DNA of 64,000 nt from Heterocephalus glaber (GCF_000247695.1 NW_004624734.1:36686761-36750760); one strand, 5' to 3'; counted from the stretch's first letter, positions 42,650 to 53,735 are shown. Made by a program: numbers and translations. The notes: generated from the sequence alone by a model not told the origin.

Positions 42650-44185
42650 GCTAGAGAGACTTGGGGCAGGCAGGAGATGCCCAAGAATAGGAGCTGCAAG
42701 AACAAATAAAAAGGAAAGAAGACAAAGGAGTATGAGGGAGAGGATATCAAAAGGGTCCCTGGTTAGAGGGGCCTGACAGTACATCGATTGGGGGTTAAAG
42801 GAAAGGACCAGGACCCCTGTATCAACATCAAAGGCTCAGAAGCCCCTGATGTTTCCACTGGAGAAAGGTGAAGAGGCTCCGAAGTGCTTCCTCCTGTCAG
42901 GGTCGTAGGGTGGCCTCAACTGCAAGGTCAACAAGGGTCCTGGATTCAGAGGGAGGGGGAGAAACGTCCTTAGGACAACAAAGCCACCGGTGGTCAGAGG
43001 ATGTCCTCAAAACTTGGTTTAAGGAGTCGAAAACCCAGGAGGGGAAGCACTGGTGAACACAGTCAGGTAGGGGCCGCCCAAGATGGAGGTCAATAAAAAG
43101 CAGATGAGTGAGAACTGACTGAATTAAATATTCACCTGTGCTCGGCTGCCCACAGGACACAGGGAAGACAGAAGGTGACAAAAGAGATGGACCAGAAGAC
43201 GAGACTCAAAGTCAGGCAGATCCCCAAACTGAAAGGCACCTCCATAATGACAATTAGTTGGCCTTGGGTCAAGGGAAGAATGAGGAAGACATTGGTCCAG
43301 AAGATAGAGAATTTGGCCCTGTCAGAGCCAGTGAGGTCTGTCCCAAAATATGACGTGTGAGGCACAGAAGGGACAGTGTTGGGGAGAATAAGACAGGTGG
43401 GGAAGCAGTCAGGGGAGTCCTGGGTACAAGAGGTCAGTCGAAATTCGGAGAAAGAAAGCAGGTCCAAGTGTTCAGGGAGAGTGGGGGTGTCCGGACATAA
43501 AGAAAGAGGCCTTAATGTTTATGTGGTGCACCCTTGAATGACGTCTCAACAGACAAAGGGAGGGGGTGTTCCTCTGTGGGAGGAACCACTCAGTTGGTTG
43601 ACTGGCTGTGGGACTCTCAGCCACTTTAAGGACCATCCAGGCTGTAGGGTGTATTGATCTCATCGCAAGAGCACCCACTTGGCCTTTCTTAGATGTGTCC
43701 ATGGAACCACAGTATGTCCCCAAACAAGTCCCGTAACTCTGAGGGGGAAATCCCCCCCTTTGTCCTGGGACATGGACAGAGAAGTCTATTGTTTGCCCTG
43801 CACACTGCCAGTCATTCATTCATGCATACAGCAATCATTCAGAGGTTAAAGACATTCCAACTCTATGCCCAGGGATTTACCAGATTGGCTGGGTTACAAC
43901 CAGACCAGACCAGACCAGGGGGCCACCTCAGTCAGCGTCCTGACCTTATGGAGGGGCCTGGGGAATGCCTTTGACAAGGACTACTGTTACCCACCAGGAC
44001 CAGAAGGATCCTTACCAGACCAGATGGGCTTCAGAAAATTTGGAGGGTGTCTCAGGTGTCTCTGCAGTCCCTTCAGTGTTGGCAGTGACACTACGGGGCC
44101 CTGGAACATCTCAGGGGGCGCCTCCCCTATAGTTTGCTGCCACAGACGAAAGGGATCACAGCGAGGCCAGTCCATCCGGGTGGCC
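42650..44185 (-). other. Provirus 2 leader between primer site and gag (about 1.5 kb)
   Basis: This is much longer than the few hundred bases usual in simple gammaretroviruses. It contains a 45-codon in-frame upstream extension of gag (42784-42650) with a hydrophobic stretch. It also contains a separate 115-codon ATG frame at 43819-43472 and a non-ATG open stretch at 43467-43132 with hydrophobic segments. None resembles a protein I know. No nested repeat was recognised that would explain the length. Confidence 0.6.
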
Positions 44186-44203
44186 ATCTCGCTGGGGCCT
44201 CCA
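44186..44203 (-). other. Provirus 2 primer-binding site, tRNA-Thr(UGU) type
   Basis: The complement, TGGAGGCCCCAGCGAGAT, matches the 3' end of tRNA-Thr(UGU) and lies 2 nt inside the 5' LTR. Confidence 0.85.
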
Positions 44204-44205
44204 GC

Positions 44206-44606
44206 TGTTGTGGACGAGTGAGTTCGGACAATAGACGTGCGCCACACTCTGTGCCAGATTCAAGCCCATTTATTATAGCCCGGGGCCGAGGGGGGCTAGC
44301 GCCCTAGAAAGGTTCCTCGGCAATAGGAAGCAGTTTGATTTCTCCTTTTAAATCGTCCTTTCAGTTGGGGAGGGCTCAGGGGAGAGCAAGCAGAATCTGA
44401 CAGAAGCAGAACCATGCCAGGTTAGTGGGGGTGCAAGGAAGTTTCACGCACACTAGGTGAGCTACAAAACATCCCGAAACTGTAGCAAGTTTACTGCCAA
44501 GAAGGATGTGGGGGTTTTGGGTGCTTTGTTCATGTGCAAGCACTGTGTTCAAGCACAGGTACAAAGTGACATCGAGGCACAAGATGGAGTCTGTTCGGCC
44601 ATCACA
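44206..44606 (-). repeat. Provirus 2 5' LTR
   Basis: 401 bp with TG…CA ends; complement of AATAAA at 44269-44274; same plan as the 3' LTR. Confidence 0.92.
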
Positions 44607-45039
44607 AAAATACTATTGAGAGAGACTTCTACCTATGCTGTCACCGTGGTTTCAGGTGAGGTCTGACAACTCGGAGGGAATGGGATTGTGATGGGAGAGG
44701 TCACTGGGGTGATGGTTTAAGGCTTGGGCTCTGAGCGGGCCTGGGTTTGTGTCACAAAGTGTGCCTGACTCCCTGGCCATTCAGCCACAGATCCAGGAGT
44801 CTATGTAATTAGGCTGCTGCTGCAGGTGAACTTTCCCAGGGTAAAAATTGGAAGTTGAGGAAGACTTATAAACTGAAATTTCTCCTCCAAAAGGGAGAGT
44901 GGAGTTACCAGGTGGTAGGGTATGGGAGAGATACCTAAGTTACCATCATATCGTGACTTTAGATGCAGTGGGAGTGGTCCCCAACTGTGTGGCCTCACAT
45001 GATTAGGTCCTAGGGACAATCTGAGGCAGCCAAGGCTTC

Positions 45040-45418
45040 CTCTCAAGATTTTTTCTAAGAGATAAGTGAAATAAATGTTTAAATACCGCATTGTTTCTCT
45101 GGTGTGAGAAACCAAAAGTGGAAATAAGGACTGAAATGTATAATGGATGTTGGGAAATGGGAAGAAAATGTTCAAATGGGAAGGGGAACAAGGGAGGACG
45201 GAGGGAGAAAGGAAGGAAGGGGCAAGACAAAAAGGGAAAACATAAGGGAAAAAATGGAAACAAAGCTTTGTACATAGGGAGGGGAGGGGGGTGGAGGGGA
45301 AGAAGGGGAAAAAAGAGGTGGGATATATCATGTACAGGTGCAAATTCCCTATGATATTGCCATCATTATGCATGCCTAAAATGTACCAATAAATGTTTTG
45401 CTATTGTAAAAAAAAACA
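45040..45418 (+). mobile_element. L1 3' end, truncated, sense
   Basis: 'agtgaaataaatg…tttctctggtgtgagaaacc', a purine-rich block (45160-45325) and the terminal 'cctaaaatgtaccaataaatg'. Confidence 0.8.
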
Positions 45419-45492
45419 GATTTTTTTTTCTAAGAGAAGTAGGAGCTCAGTTTATGAAGTCCATGAAATCAACTTATTAATTTTCTCTTCAG

Positions 45493-45597
45493 CATCCTTT
45501 AGGATGGCCACGTCAGGCACCCTATTTTCCTTCAAGTCTCTGTTCAAGATTCTAAAAGCTGGGTATGGGAGGCTGAGGCGGATTCTGAAACAAATAG
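45493..45597 (+). other. Exon-like 105-bp segment, unassigned
   Basis: It is bounded by a strong acceptor (taattttctcttcag) and a strong donor (ATAG|gtgagc). One frame is open throughout and contains an ATG in good Kozak context (AGGATGGCC), giving MATSGTLFSFKSLFKILKAG and more. The length is a multiple of three. No family is recognised, and chance splice motifs cannot be excluded. Confidence 0.25.
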
Positions 45598-45756
45598 GTG
45601 AGCATCAGTATGTATATTTTTCCTTTCCCTTCCTTCTCTCCCACCCTTCCTCTTTCTTGCTTGGTTCCTTCCTGTCTTTCTTTTTGTGCTACTAGGAATT
45701 GAACCTAGGACCTTTACCCTGAGCTACATTCCCAGCCCCCAGGACTGCCCCTTTTT

Positions 45757-45876
45757 CTTTTCAGACAGAATCTTGCCAAGTCTCTAAATTGCCCAGGCTG
45801 GGCTCGAATTTTGATTCTCCTGCTTCAGCCTCCCAGAGTTCTGGGCTTATAGGTGTGCACCACCGCACCCTGCTGA
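45757..45876 (-). repeat. B1-like SINE, decayed
   Basis: Antisense 'cagacagaatcttgccaag…cccaggctgggctcgaa…cagcctcccagagttctggg'. An old ID-type piece lies just before it (45690-45740). Confidence 0.75.
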
Positions 45877-45904
45877 TGTATGTTTCTTAATGTCGCCCAT
45901 TTTC

Positions 45905-46470
45905 ATAAAACATATTCAGAATAGAAAGAAGTAAACTTGCAGATACTAGCAATAGTGCCAAAGGCCAGAAGGATCTGAAACAGATCAAAAAGGAGCTGGA
46001 AGTGAAGAAAACTTGTCAAAGAAACAAGTGGCCTACAGACCTCACCATCTCCTCCAAGCAGAGGCTGGCACTTCCTGTAGCTTGTTTCACCAACTAGGTA
46101 GAGGAGGGCCTTTTGGTTCTTCTCTAAGCCCCTTATCCTTAGAACAAAGTCCACCTGTATCCAAACACTAGGTTTGTGTTACTACTGACACCAGATATGA
46201 ACAGAACTCTGAAGGGCAGGCCAGAGCTGAGTGCAGTAGCACTTAGAAACAGCAACCACAAAAACAAATGACCTTGTCTAATTTTTCCTGAGAGCCAGCA
46301 TGCTTCACTTCTTGCTTACTGAAACACTGTTATTCCATAGTCTCATTTTCTCATTGCTATCTGTGTTCGAATTCATGGTTCCAGAGATATCCAGGAGTTA
46401 GCACAGAGTCTGTGATAGCTGTGTGTAGTAGCTGAGGGCTGTCTTGCAGTATTACACACCTCATCCTGAC
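45905..46470. other. Unique sequence, no gene seen
   Basis: No feature could be supported. Confidence 0.35.
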
Positions 46471-46506
46471 TCCTAAATTTGTATATAGGTGGGTCTGGAC
46501 ATAAAA

Positions 46507-46545
46507 CGCGTGTCGTGCGTGCGTGCGTGCGCACATGCATGTGTG
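46507..46545. repeat. GTGC/GCGT-rich simple repeat
   Basis: 'cgtgtcgtgcgtgcgtgcgtgcgcacatgcatgtgtg' is alternating purine-pyrimidine sequence (Z-DNA-prone). An old antisense ID-type SINE follows it (46550-46600). Confidence 0.75.
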
Positions 46546-46608
46546 TTGTGGTACTGGGGATTGAACCCAGGGCTTTGCGCTGAGATACAATCCCATCCTT
46601 TTTTATTT

Positions 46609-46733
46609 ATTTTGAGATGCAGTCTTATTACATTACTAAATTGCCCAGGCTGGGCTGGAACTTGTAACTCTCCTCCCTCAGCCTGCAAGAGTCCTGGGAT
46701 TACAGGGTTGTACCACCACACTCAGCCTGCATG
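46609..46733 (-). repeat. B1-like SINE
   Basis: Antisense copy 'tgagatgcagtcttattac…gcccaggctgggctgg'. Confidence 0.8.
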
Positions 46734-46809
46734 TTTATTTATGGCATCAACCATATGGACAGAAATTCTAGATTCATGACTACTTTTATCTTTATAAAAT
46801 ATTTCAATA

Positions 46810-46893
46810 GGGCCAGGGATTTAGCTCAGTGGTTCCGCCTCCTGCCTTGAAAGTGCAAGGTCCCGAGTTCGATCCCCGGTAGGAAAAAAAAAA
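46810..46893 (+). repeat. ID-like SINE
   Basis: Sense copy of the 'cctgccttgaaagtgcaagg' subtype; ends GGTAGG instead of GGTACC. Confidence 0.93.
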
Positions 46894-47011
46894 TTTTTTT
46901 TTTAATTAATACAGTGTTTGTACTCACTGATAAACTAAAAGTCTATTTCCAGATGCTTCTTTCTCGTATATACTTCCTTTGTTTTATTAGAAAGTAAAGC
47001 TCTATAAGTGG

Positions 47012-47515
47012 GTAACCACCTAGTTCTCAGACTCTGATCCATCTTCATCTTTTTGTTGTTGTTGTTTGAGACAGAGTCTCACTATGAAGCCCAGGCTGGC
47101 CATGAACTTGGCGCAGTCCTCCTGCCTCAGCCTCTTGAGTGCTGGGACCACAGGCGTGTGCCACCACACCTGGCTTCATCTTCATCTTGACTAATTTGGA
47201 AGTATGGGACTTCATAAGTCTGTCAGATGCAACCACACAAAGCCAATCATGAAGATTATTTGTTTTAAGGTATTTCTTGGTAAGATAGTTCAAAAACCTT
47301 TCAGAGAACTGTTTCTCAGATACAATTGTGATTTTATTCTTGCAGTGTTCAGTGTGAACAACATTCCCAAGATTTCGAGTTTTTCCATTGACTTTAACCT
47401 TTGCTCTCAGAAACTGTTCAAAATTTCCATCTTCTACTGGATGAGTAAGGCCCAAATTAAACTTCCAGGCTGACCTCTTAGGGTCCTTGTCTTTCAGCAC
47501 TGTCCCCAGCACCCA
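47012..47515 (-). pseudogene. RPL22L1P: RPL22L1 (ribosomal protein eL22-like 1) processed pseudogene
   Basis: The minus strand from about 47490 to 47180 encodes [35 protein letters not shown] and [20 protein letters not shown], a clear eL22-like protein (60S subunit family). The acidic C-terminal tail (DEDGSESEN, then TAG) lies at about 47050-47020, separated by a B1-like SINE at 47052-47177 with 'catcttcatctt' on both sides. It is intron-free. The N-terminus lacks a normal start and the frame shifts before the tail, so it is a dead retrocopy. Confidence 0.9.
47052..47177 (-). repeat. B1-like SINE inside the RPL22L1 retrocopy
   Basis: Antisense copy starting with (TTG)n; 'catcttcatctt' is duplicated at both borders. 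Confidence 0.92.
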
Positions 47516-47537
47516 GGCGACCACAGCTCAAAATCTT

Positions 47538-47609
47538 TTTTTTTTTTTTGGTACCGGGGATTGAGCTTGCAAGGCAGGCACTGGAACCGCTGAGCTAAAT
47601 CCCCGGCCC
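47538..47609 (-). repeat. ID-like SINE, slightly shortened
   Basis: Antisense copy lacking part of the anticodon arm; 'acagctcaaaatctt' duplicated at 47523-47537 and from 47612. Confidence 0.93.
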
Positions 47610-47886
47610 CTACAGCTCAAAATCTTAGCATTTGTTAACTATGGCTTATATTTTACCTGTAAATTTTTATATGTGGTTTTTAAAATATTTTAGAAGCAAA
47701 ACAGCCCTTTGGAACAGTTTTAACTTTTTAATTTTAATGCTTTATTTTACCTTTCAGGTAAATATATATCCAAATTTTGAATACATATTTTGAAATTACA
47801 ATTTGAAAATCAATTACATTTTCTTTTCATCCTTTAGATAATAGAACATAAATTATACAAAAGCTCAATTATACAATATAATTAGT

Positions 47887-48033
47887 GGGCTGGGTGTGGT
47901 GGTGCACACCTGTAATCCTAGTACTCAGGAGGCTGAGGCAGGAGAATTGCTGCAAGTTCAAAGTCAGCCTGGGGTCCATAGTGAGTTCAAGGCCAGCCTG
48001 AACTACACAGCGAGACCCTGTCTCAAAAAAAAT
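47887..48033 (+). repeat. B1-like SINE with duplicated right part
   Basis: Sense copy; 'aaatttagtag/taattagtg'-type flanks. Confidence 0.92.
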
Positions 48034-48244
48034 TAGTAGATTTTTTTCAAACAAAGGCAAGAGGTATAATTTTGATGGAGTAATTATGAAGTATATATGT
48101 CTTTATGTTATTACTCATTCAAACCTTGTGGTCCTATGCACAATAATACAGTAAACTTAATCCTTTGATATTTTGCTGACTTTCAGTCCTAGAAAACTAT
48201 AGCTTTTTTGGGACTATATACTTTTACTGTATGCTGTATACTTT

Positions 48245-48335
48245 TTTGGGAGGTTGGGAACTGGGGATTGAACCTAGGGAATTGTGTATGCTAGGCAAGG
48301 CTGTATCACTGAGCTACATCCCCAGTCCCTATATA
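48245..48335 (-). repeat. Old ID-type SINE
   Basis: Antisense 'gggaactggggattgaacctaggg…ctaggcaaggctgtatcactgagctacatccccag'. Confidence 0.75.
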
Positions 48336-48339
48336 TGTA

Positions 48340-48885
48340 CATTTTTCAATTTTTTATTTCAAAGATATGCTAAAAATAGAAAATACATTTTGTTAGCTTG
48401 ATTTTTACTTTGTTTTTCATTAGCTTGATTTTTAATGTTTAAAAATAAGACTTGTGGTTTGTGAGCCTTCATTTGTACCCATGCCCAGGGCCTCACAAAT
48501 ACTAGGGGCTGTCCCAAAAGAGCTTGTGTGAAGCTCGCCTGAGTGTCAGCCCTTTCTGATAACCTCTTTGCTTTCCTTTTGTACTGCATTTGTAAATCTG
48601 CTAAATAAACTATTATTATTTCAGCATGTTGCATGCATCACACAATGATTTAGAAACAGATGGAAATCTGGCTGGTCTAAACCTTTTCCTTCCACTAGAG
48701 GGAGGCATGAATCTATTGTGGAAAGCTTTAATTCTTTAATCTGAAACAGAGCCAACCTTACAGGAGGTGGTTCTTTGTAGCATATGAGCTACATAATAAA
48801 TCTATACAGGACTAGAGGTGCTGGGGATAGTAAAGGAAGTTAAATGCTATTACTAGTAGCAGGACAAACGATCCTGATGTAGTGG
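48340..48885. other. Unique sequence, no gene seen
   Basis: A 91-codon minus-strand open stretch here has no recognisable features. Confidence 0.35.
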
Positions 48886-48889
48886 TGTG

Positions 48890-49080
48890 CCAGTACACGA
48901 TGATGCCTTGCAATCCCAGCAACTCAGGAGGCTGAGGCAGGAGGATCACAAGTTTGAGGCCAACCTGGGAAACTTATTGAGACCCTGTCTCAAAATACAA
49001 TTAATTGTAAATAGGACTGGGAATGTAGCTCGATGGAACAGCACTTGCCTAGCTTGAGTTCAATCCCCAGCATCTCAGGG
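48890..49080 (+). repeat. B1-like SINE followed by an old ID-type SINE
   Basis: B1-like part to about 49008 ('ggaggctgaggcaggaggatcac'), then 'aggactgggaatgtagctcgatggaacagc…gagttcaatccccagc'. Confidence 0.8.
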
Positions 49081-49084
49081 GGGA

Positions 49085-49860
49085 AAAAAAACCCCTGATT
49101 TGTATGTGTGTTCATGGATTTCTATAGAGGGAAAGATAATATCTGAACTGAATCATATATGAAAACCAGCGAACTTCCAGTGCCCTGGGGTCTTCTGGGC
49201 TCCCCTTCAGCCAGGAGAATCTTAATGTAGCTACTTCCACCATGGCTGATTTCAAGCCACCATCAGTTTAATAACCAAGATGCAAATTCCTGGGCTAGTT
49301 AACAACTAGCTCTCTCAAGCCAGTATGAGCAGGCTTCCACATACCACTGAGCTGTGAACACAACTTGCAAAGAAGCAGAGTGGAAAAATGAGGGACTCAA
49401 ACAAAGGGAAGGATGTAGCGCTGGCTGGGCCTGTCCACCTGTAGAATTGAGTGAGACCCTGGGACATGAGTGGCCTCCAGGTCTCAAATCCAGTCAGCTC
49501 AGGTAAGGTCCTCTGGTAGTTTCTGTGAATCTCTATGAAAAACTTAAAAACACAGAAGTGACTTCTCACCCTCTGAAAGGCCACAACATTCCTCCTCGTC
49601 ACCACTCATTTCTGACTTAGCGTTCGTGGTAGGCAAGTACAATTTTCTTACATATATTTGTCTTCTCCCTACAAACTATAGTACAAAGCCTTAGTGAGAA
49701 GAGCAGTGCAGAGAGAATGGGGTTTGGAGGGAAGCAGATCTGGTTTGAATTCTTTGCAGTTGTGTGATTTGGGGCAGGGGACTTGGATTCTCTGAGTCTT
49801 AGTCTTCCTATTTGTAAAAGAGGAACATAAATAGTATTTACCTTGTCAGAATCTTTCAAG
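49085..49860. other. Unique sequence, no gene seen
   Basis: No exon with convincing splice sites was found. Confidence 0.35.
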
Positions 49861-49871
49861 CATTGCTAGTT

Positions 49872-50240
49872 TGGATCTTGAATGTCCCTGCAAAGACTTG
49901 TTAAAGGCTTGGTCCCAGCCCATGGTACACTGGGAGGTGGCAGAACCTTTAGGGGCCAGGGCCTAGTGGGAGGAAGTTAGTTCTTTGGGGCCTGCTTTTC
50001 AAGGGGAAATGTTGACCCCAGTCCCTCCTCTTCGTGTCTTTTGCTCCCCAGCTGCCACAAGATGGAGAATTTGTTCTTCCATATGGTCTGGCTATGATGT
50101 GCTGCCTTGCCACAGGCCCCCAAAGCAACGAGGCCAAACAGCCATGGATCGAAACCTCCAAAACTGTAAGTTGAAACAAACTTTTCCTCTTTTTAATTCA
50201 TCTCAGGTGTTTTGTCATAGTAATAGAAATAGAGAAAATA
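49872..50240 (+). mobile_element. MaLR-like LTR, sense
   Basis: 'ttggatcttgaatgtccctgc…taaaggcttggtcccagcc' start and 'gttgaaacaaacttttcctc…gtcatagtaatagaaatag' end. Same plan as 19146-19518. Confidence 0.58.
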
Positions 50241-50241
50241 A

Positions 50242-53160
50242 AGTTTTACATGTAACTGCTGAATGAATGGTGGTTGAATCTTCCTCCTCCTTCTTGTCTG
50301 AGAGCAAGCACCTTCATAACTCCTTGTGTCTCAGGTAGACAGTTAAAGCATTATGATTTTTGCATTAAGGGGCCATTCTGACAAAGATATCAATGTAAGA
50401 GGGTAAGAAACATTCTCAAAGAAGTGTTTTATGAAAGAAGTGTAATGTGGACTGTCAGAAAAATGTTGAGGTGACAATAGCTAAAGAAGCTGTCAAGAAT
50501 TTTCTCTCTTGCATGGTATTTTAGACTGAGCTAGGGGTGGGAGGGTAGAGGTGGGGAGGGAAGAAAGGGATAAGGTCAGGCAGACAAGCCTAAGAGGTAT
50601 TAACCCTGGCACTGGACATTCAGAAACCCCAGTTATAGGTAGCAGTGCAGGAACTAAATCTCCTGTGAGGGGACAGGCGTGGATCTATGCATGAGTCAGA
50701 TGACCTGTGTTCCTGTGTGTGTGTGTATGTGCGTGCATGCATGTGTGTGTGTGTGTGTACATGTTGAGGATGAAACCCAGGGCCCTGTGCATGCCAGATA
50801 GATAACTCTACCACTGAGCTACACCTCCAGCCCTGACCTGAGTTATCGTAAGTATGAACATGGAGGTTTGCTTCAAGTTTCCTTAACTGCACATTGGTGA
50901 TAAAAGTGGTGTCATAGGGTTGGTGTGAAAATGTAACATGCAGGTGGCTGTGCAAGCCCTTTAGTAGCTATAAAAGTCAACGTCACCCTTGGGTGGCAGT
51001 TCTCTTAGTACACTGTGGCTGGTGGATGACAGAATATGTACAAGATGGCCAGAGAAGCGAATGGCTCAACCATAGGCAGAATCATTAAGGAGAGATTAGT
51101 GAGCAAAACTACTTTGATGTGTAGGACAAAAAAATATATGGAGATATAAAAAGAAGAGAAAAATCATGAGAGAGAATGCAGAGGTTCGAGCAGCCCAGAC
51201 AGCACTGGCGAGTCCTAAGGAGCTGTATGAGCTACTTGGAGCTCATTCCTGATTGTAATTCCCAACAAAAGAGAGGACTGGATAATGGAGGAAAAATTAA
51301 TTCTTTTCTCTGGGTAGGCTCATCAGCTCAAGCAACAACATATGTGAAAGAATTGCCTTTTCTCTGGGCACAAAAGATCAGACATATTTTTCTTCAGTAG
51401 TAAATTTCACCTTTCCTTTTCTCCTGTTCAAAAAATTGGTACACCATGATTGTACATATATATATATATATGAAATACAGTGTGATATTGCAATGCACAT
51501 ATATAATGTGATCAAATCTGGGTAATTACCATATGTGATGACCAGATTATGATAATCACCTCAAGAACTTATCATTTCTTTGTCTTGAGAATATTAAAAA
51601 TTCTCCCTTCTAGCTATTTTGAAATACACAGTAAATTATTGTTAACTGTAGTCACCCTGCTGTGCTATAGAGCACTAGAACTTATGCCTCTTCTTTTTAT
51701 CTGATAGGTTTGGTTTTTTATAAAAGCCTTTTATGCAATGTATGCAACAGGAGAGTTATTTGAGGCAGGTATTTCTAGTAACTTTTCAGAATATGAATGA
51801 AGAACTTGAAAATGTTAAATACATTTAGAAGAAGTAGAAAAAACTTCAGTCAGTTCTTTCAGAAAATACTAAACTATGAAATCAGACAGTCTGGGGTCTC
51901 TTAAACCATGTCTGTCTATACCCTTTCTCCCTTTTGACCTCATTTTTTGGGGAATGGAGAAATATTACACTGTCTGACCTGCTATTAATATTATTTTATT
52001 CTGAGTCAAAGAGGTAAGGAAGCTGCATTTCCAGAACTGCATTTGAGTAATTTGTGAAATTGCATCTTACAATTTGCCACCATTTCTAACAGTTCTTTCT
52101 CAACTGGGTGTTCATATTCACGCCAGTGCCCTCCACAGCCTTTCTTTTCTAGCTCACGAGAGAGAATTGCCTCAGTCAGCACTGGGGGTGAGGATAGGAA
52201 AGTATATTCTTCATGTTGTTTGGTTTCCAGTGGAGAGGACATTAGAAGCTCAAGGCATGTGAGAGATTTGTATGGACTTTAAGTACCTTCAAGGAGCAAT
52301 ACATAGGACAAAAGTTATTTTACCTGTTTGTTTCCGAACAGTAAAGGCCAAATCTGAGATTAAATGAGGGTAACAGAGAGTTGGCTGCAGATGTTGGTTT
52401 CCCAGATGGTTCATTTAAAGTGCAGATGAGAGGAACCTTGACCTGTGGTCCAGGGACCTAGGTAATCAGATTAGGTCTATGTTGTTGTTTCTGTCCTTGG
52501 TCATTCTACTCACGACTCCAGTCAAACGCACATCAGTAAAGAATAAGTTATATAAATGTACTCACAGTGCCCAGGCCTAGACCAGAACTTGGCAACATTT
52601 CATTCAGCTGTACCTGGGCTCTACCTGACAAGCATGCCAGAGTCTATGCAAGAAATAAGAAAAGCAGGGCATGGCAACAGTGGGGAAAACTTGGGATTAG
52701 CAAGTGGCCAGGCAAACAAGTGGGAATTTTCACCTTGCCAGACACATTCAGGGGACCTTACAGAAGAAATATTAGCTCTCTGAGCCTCAGTTTCACCAGC
52801 TGTCTAACAGTGACAGTCCTAGGGAATCTATGAGGATTAAGTGGAACAAAATGAACCAACCTATACAAGCCTGCCTACTACTGCTGTTTCTGGGCTGGAA
52901 AGATACTCAATAAATATTAGAATCCTCTTTATTTCCACAAGAGACATGATCCCAGAAATTATCCAAATTCAACTTTGAAATATCAAGGCACATTTCAGGA
53001 ACTCCGATGTATGAGCAGTTGAGATCACCTCTGACCGACTGTGTTAGTAAGCCCACCTTTGCCACTCACTACCACCAGATCAAGGTGTTACTATAAGTGC
53101 GATAACTTAATTCTGTAAGTGCACAGTTTTAGCTCCAGATCCTCTTAAAACAGACCAAAG
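50242..53160. other. Mostly unique sequence with simple repeats
   Basis: Contains a (TG)n tract at about 50716-50759 next to an old antisense ID-type SINE (50760-50835) and an (AT)n at 51457-51471. No gene was identified. Confidence 0.4.
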
Positions 53161-53163
53161 TAT

Positions 53164-53270
53164 GGGCCGGGGATTTAGCTCAGTGGCTCCACCGCCTGCC
53201 TCGCAAATGCAAGGTCCTGAGTTTGATCCCCGGTACCAAACAACAACAACAACAACAAAAAAACCAAAAA
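53164..53270 (+). repeat. ID-like SINE
   Basis: Sense copy with a (CAA)n-rich tail; 'accaaagtat' on both sides. Confidence 0.95.
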
Positions 53271-53329
53271 CCAAAGTATACCCTAAAATATGAAGAATAA
53301 GTCTGTTCCTAAACACTCTGAGGCAGATA

Positions 53330-53735
53330 AGAGCATCCCAGGGTCCAAATCCTCCCTCTTGGCCTCAGGCTCAGAAGAGGAAGGCAACAATCCAGAACCG
53401 TGCTTTGACGGGACCTCCTCCAGGCATCAGGGGTTTATTTCTGACTCCGCCCTATCCTTCACTTTCTTGTCAGCTTTTGCTTTCTTGCCTTTGACAGAGC
53501 TTCTTTTTACTTGCTTAGCTTCTTGGTGGTTTCTTTCTTGCAGAGGATCTCTCCCCAGCCCTCCTCTGATCTGTCCAAGTGAAAGCCTTCAGGAAATAGT
53601 TGTTGCATGCATGGATTGCAGTAGGGGGTAATCCAGGGACTGCCGTGTTGCTGGAGATACAGGTTGCACAACAGCAGCACTGATGATGTTGACAGGTAGG
53701 ACGAGCACTCTGGGTGAGGCAGGTGCACATGTCAC
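53330..53735 (-). pseudogene. Unidentified lysine-rich coding-like remnant
   Basis: On the minus strand one frame from 53728 continues past a lysine-rich stretch (CKKETTKKLSK and on) with several K/R clusters toward about 53450. It has a Cys-rich N-terminal part (CNLYLQQHGSPWITPYCNPC). It may be a retrocopy of a nuclear or nucleolar protein, but no parent is recognised. Confidence 0.25.

Larger units (their letters stand above)
35163..44606 (-). mobile_element. Provirus 2: gammaretrovirus-like, near full-length, defective
   Basis: Two LTRs of 401 bp each enclose about 8.6 kb that read on the minus strand as primer site (tRNA-Thr), an unusually long leader, gag, pro-pol and env in gammaretroviral order. 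The flanks are AAAG on the left and AAAA on the right, possibly a mutated 4-bp target duplication. The LTRs differ at roughly 17 bases plus two single-base indels by eye, more than those of provirus 1, so this insertion is older. The coding regions carry frameshifts, stops, an ID-like SINE (41830-41890) and an L1 tail (about 37655-37850), so it cannot replicate. Confidence 0.93.

Noticed and set aside
44801..45373. 190-codon minus-strand open frame rich in Phe, Pro, Leu and Ser
   Set aside because: It is the complement of the purine-rich L1 3' end; the low-complexity sequence lacks stops by chance.
47045..47524. Functional RPL22L1-like gene
   Set aside because: It is intron-free, lacks a normal start, and is frameshifted and split by a SINE.
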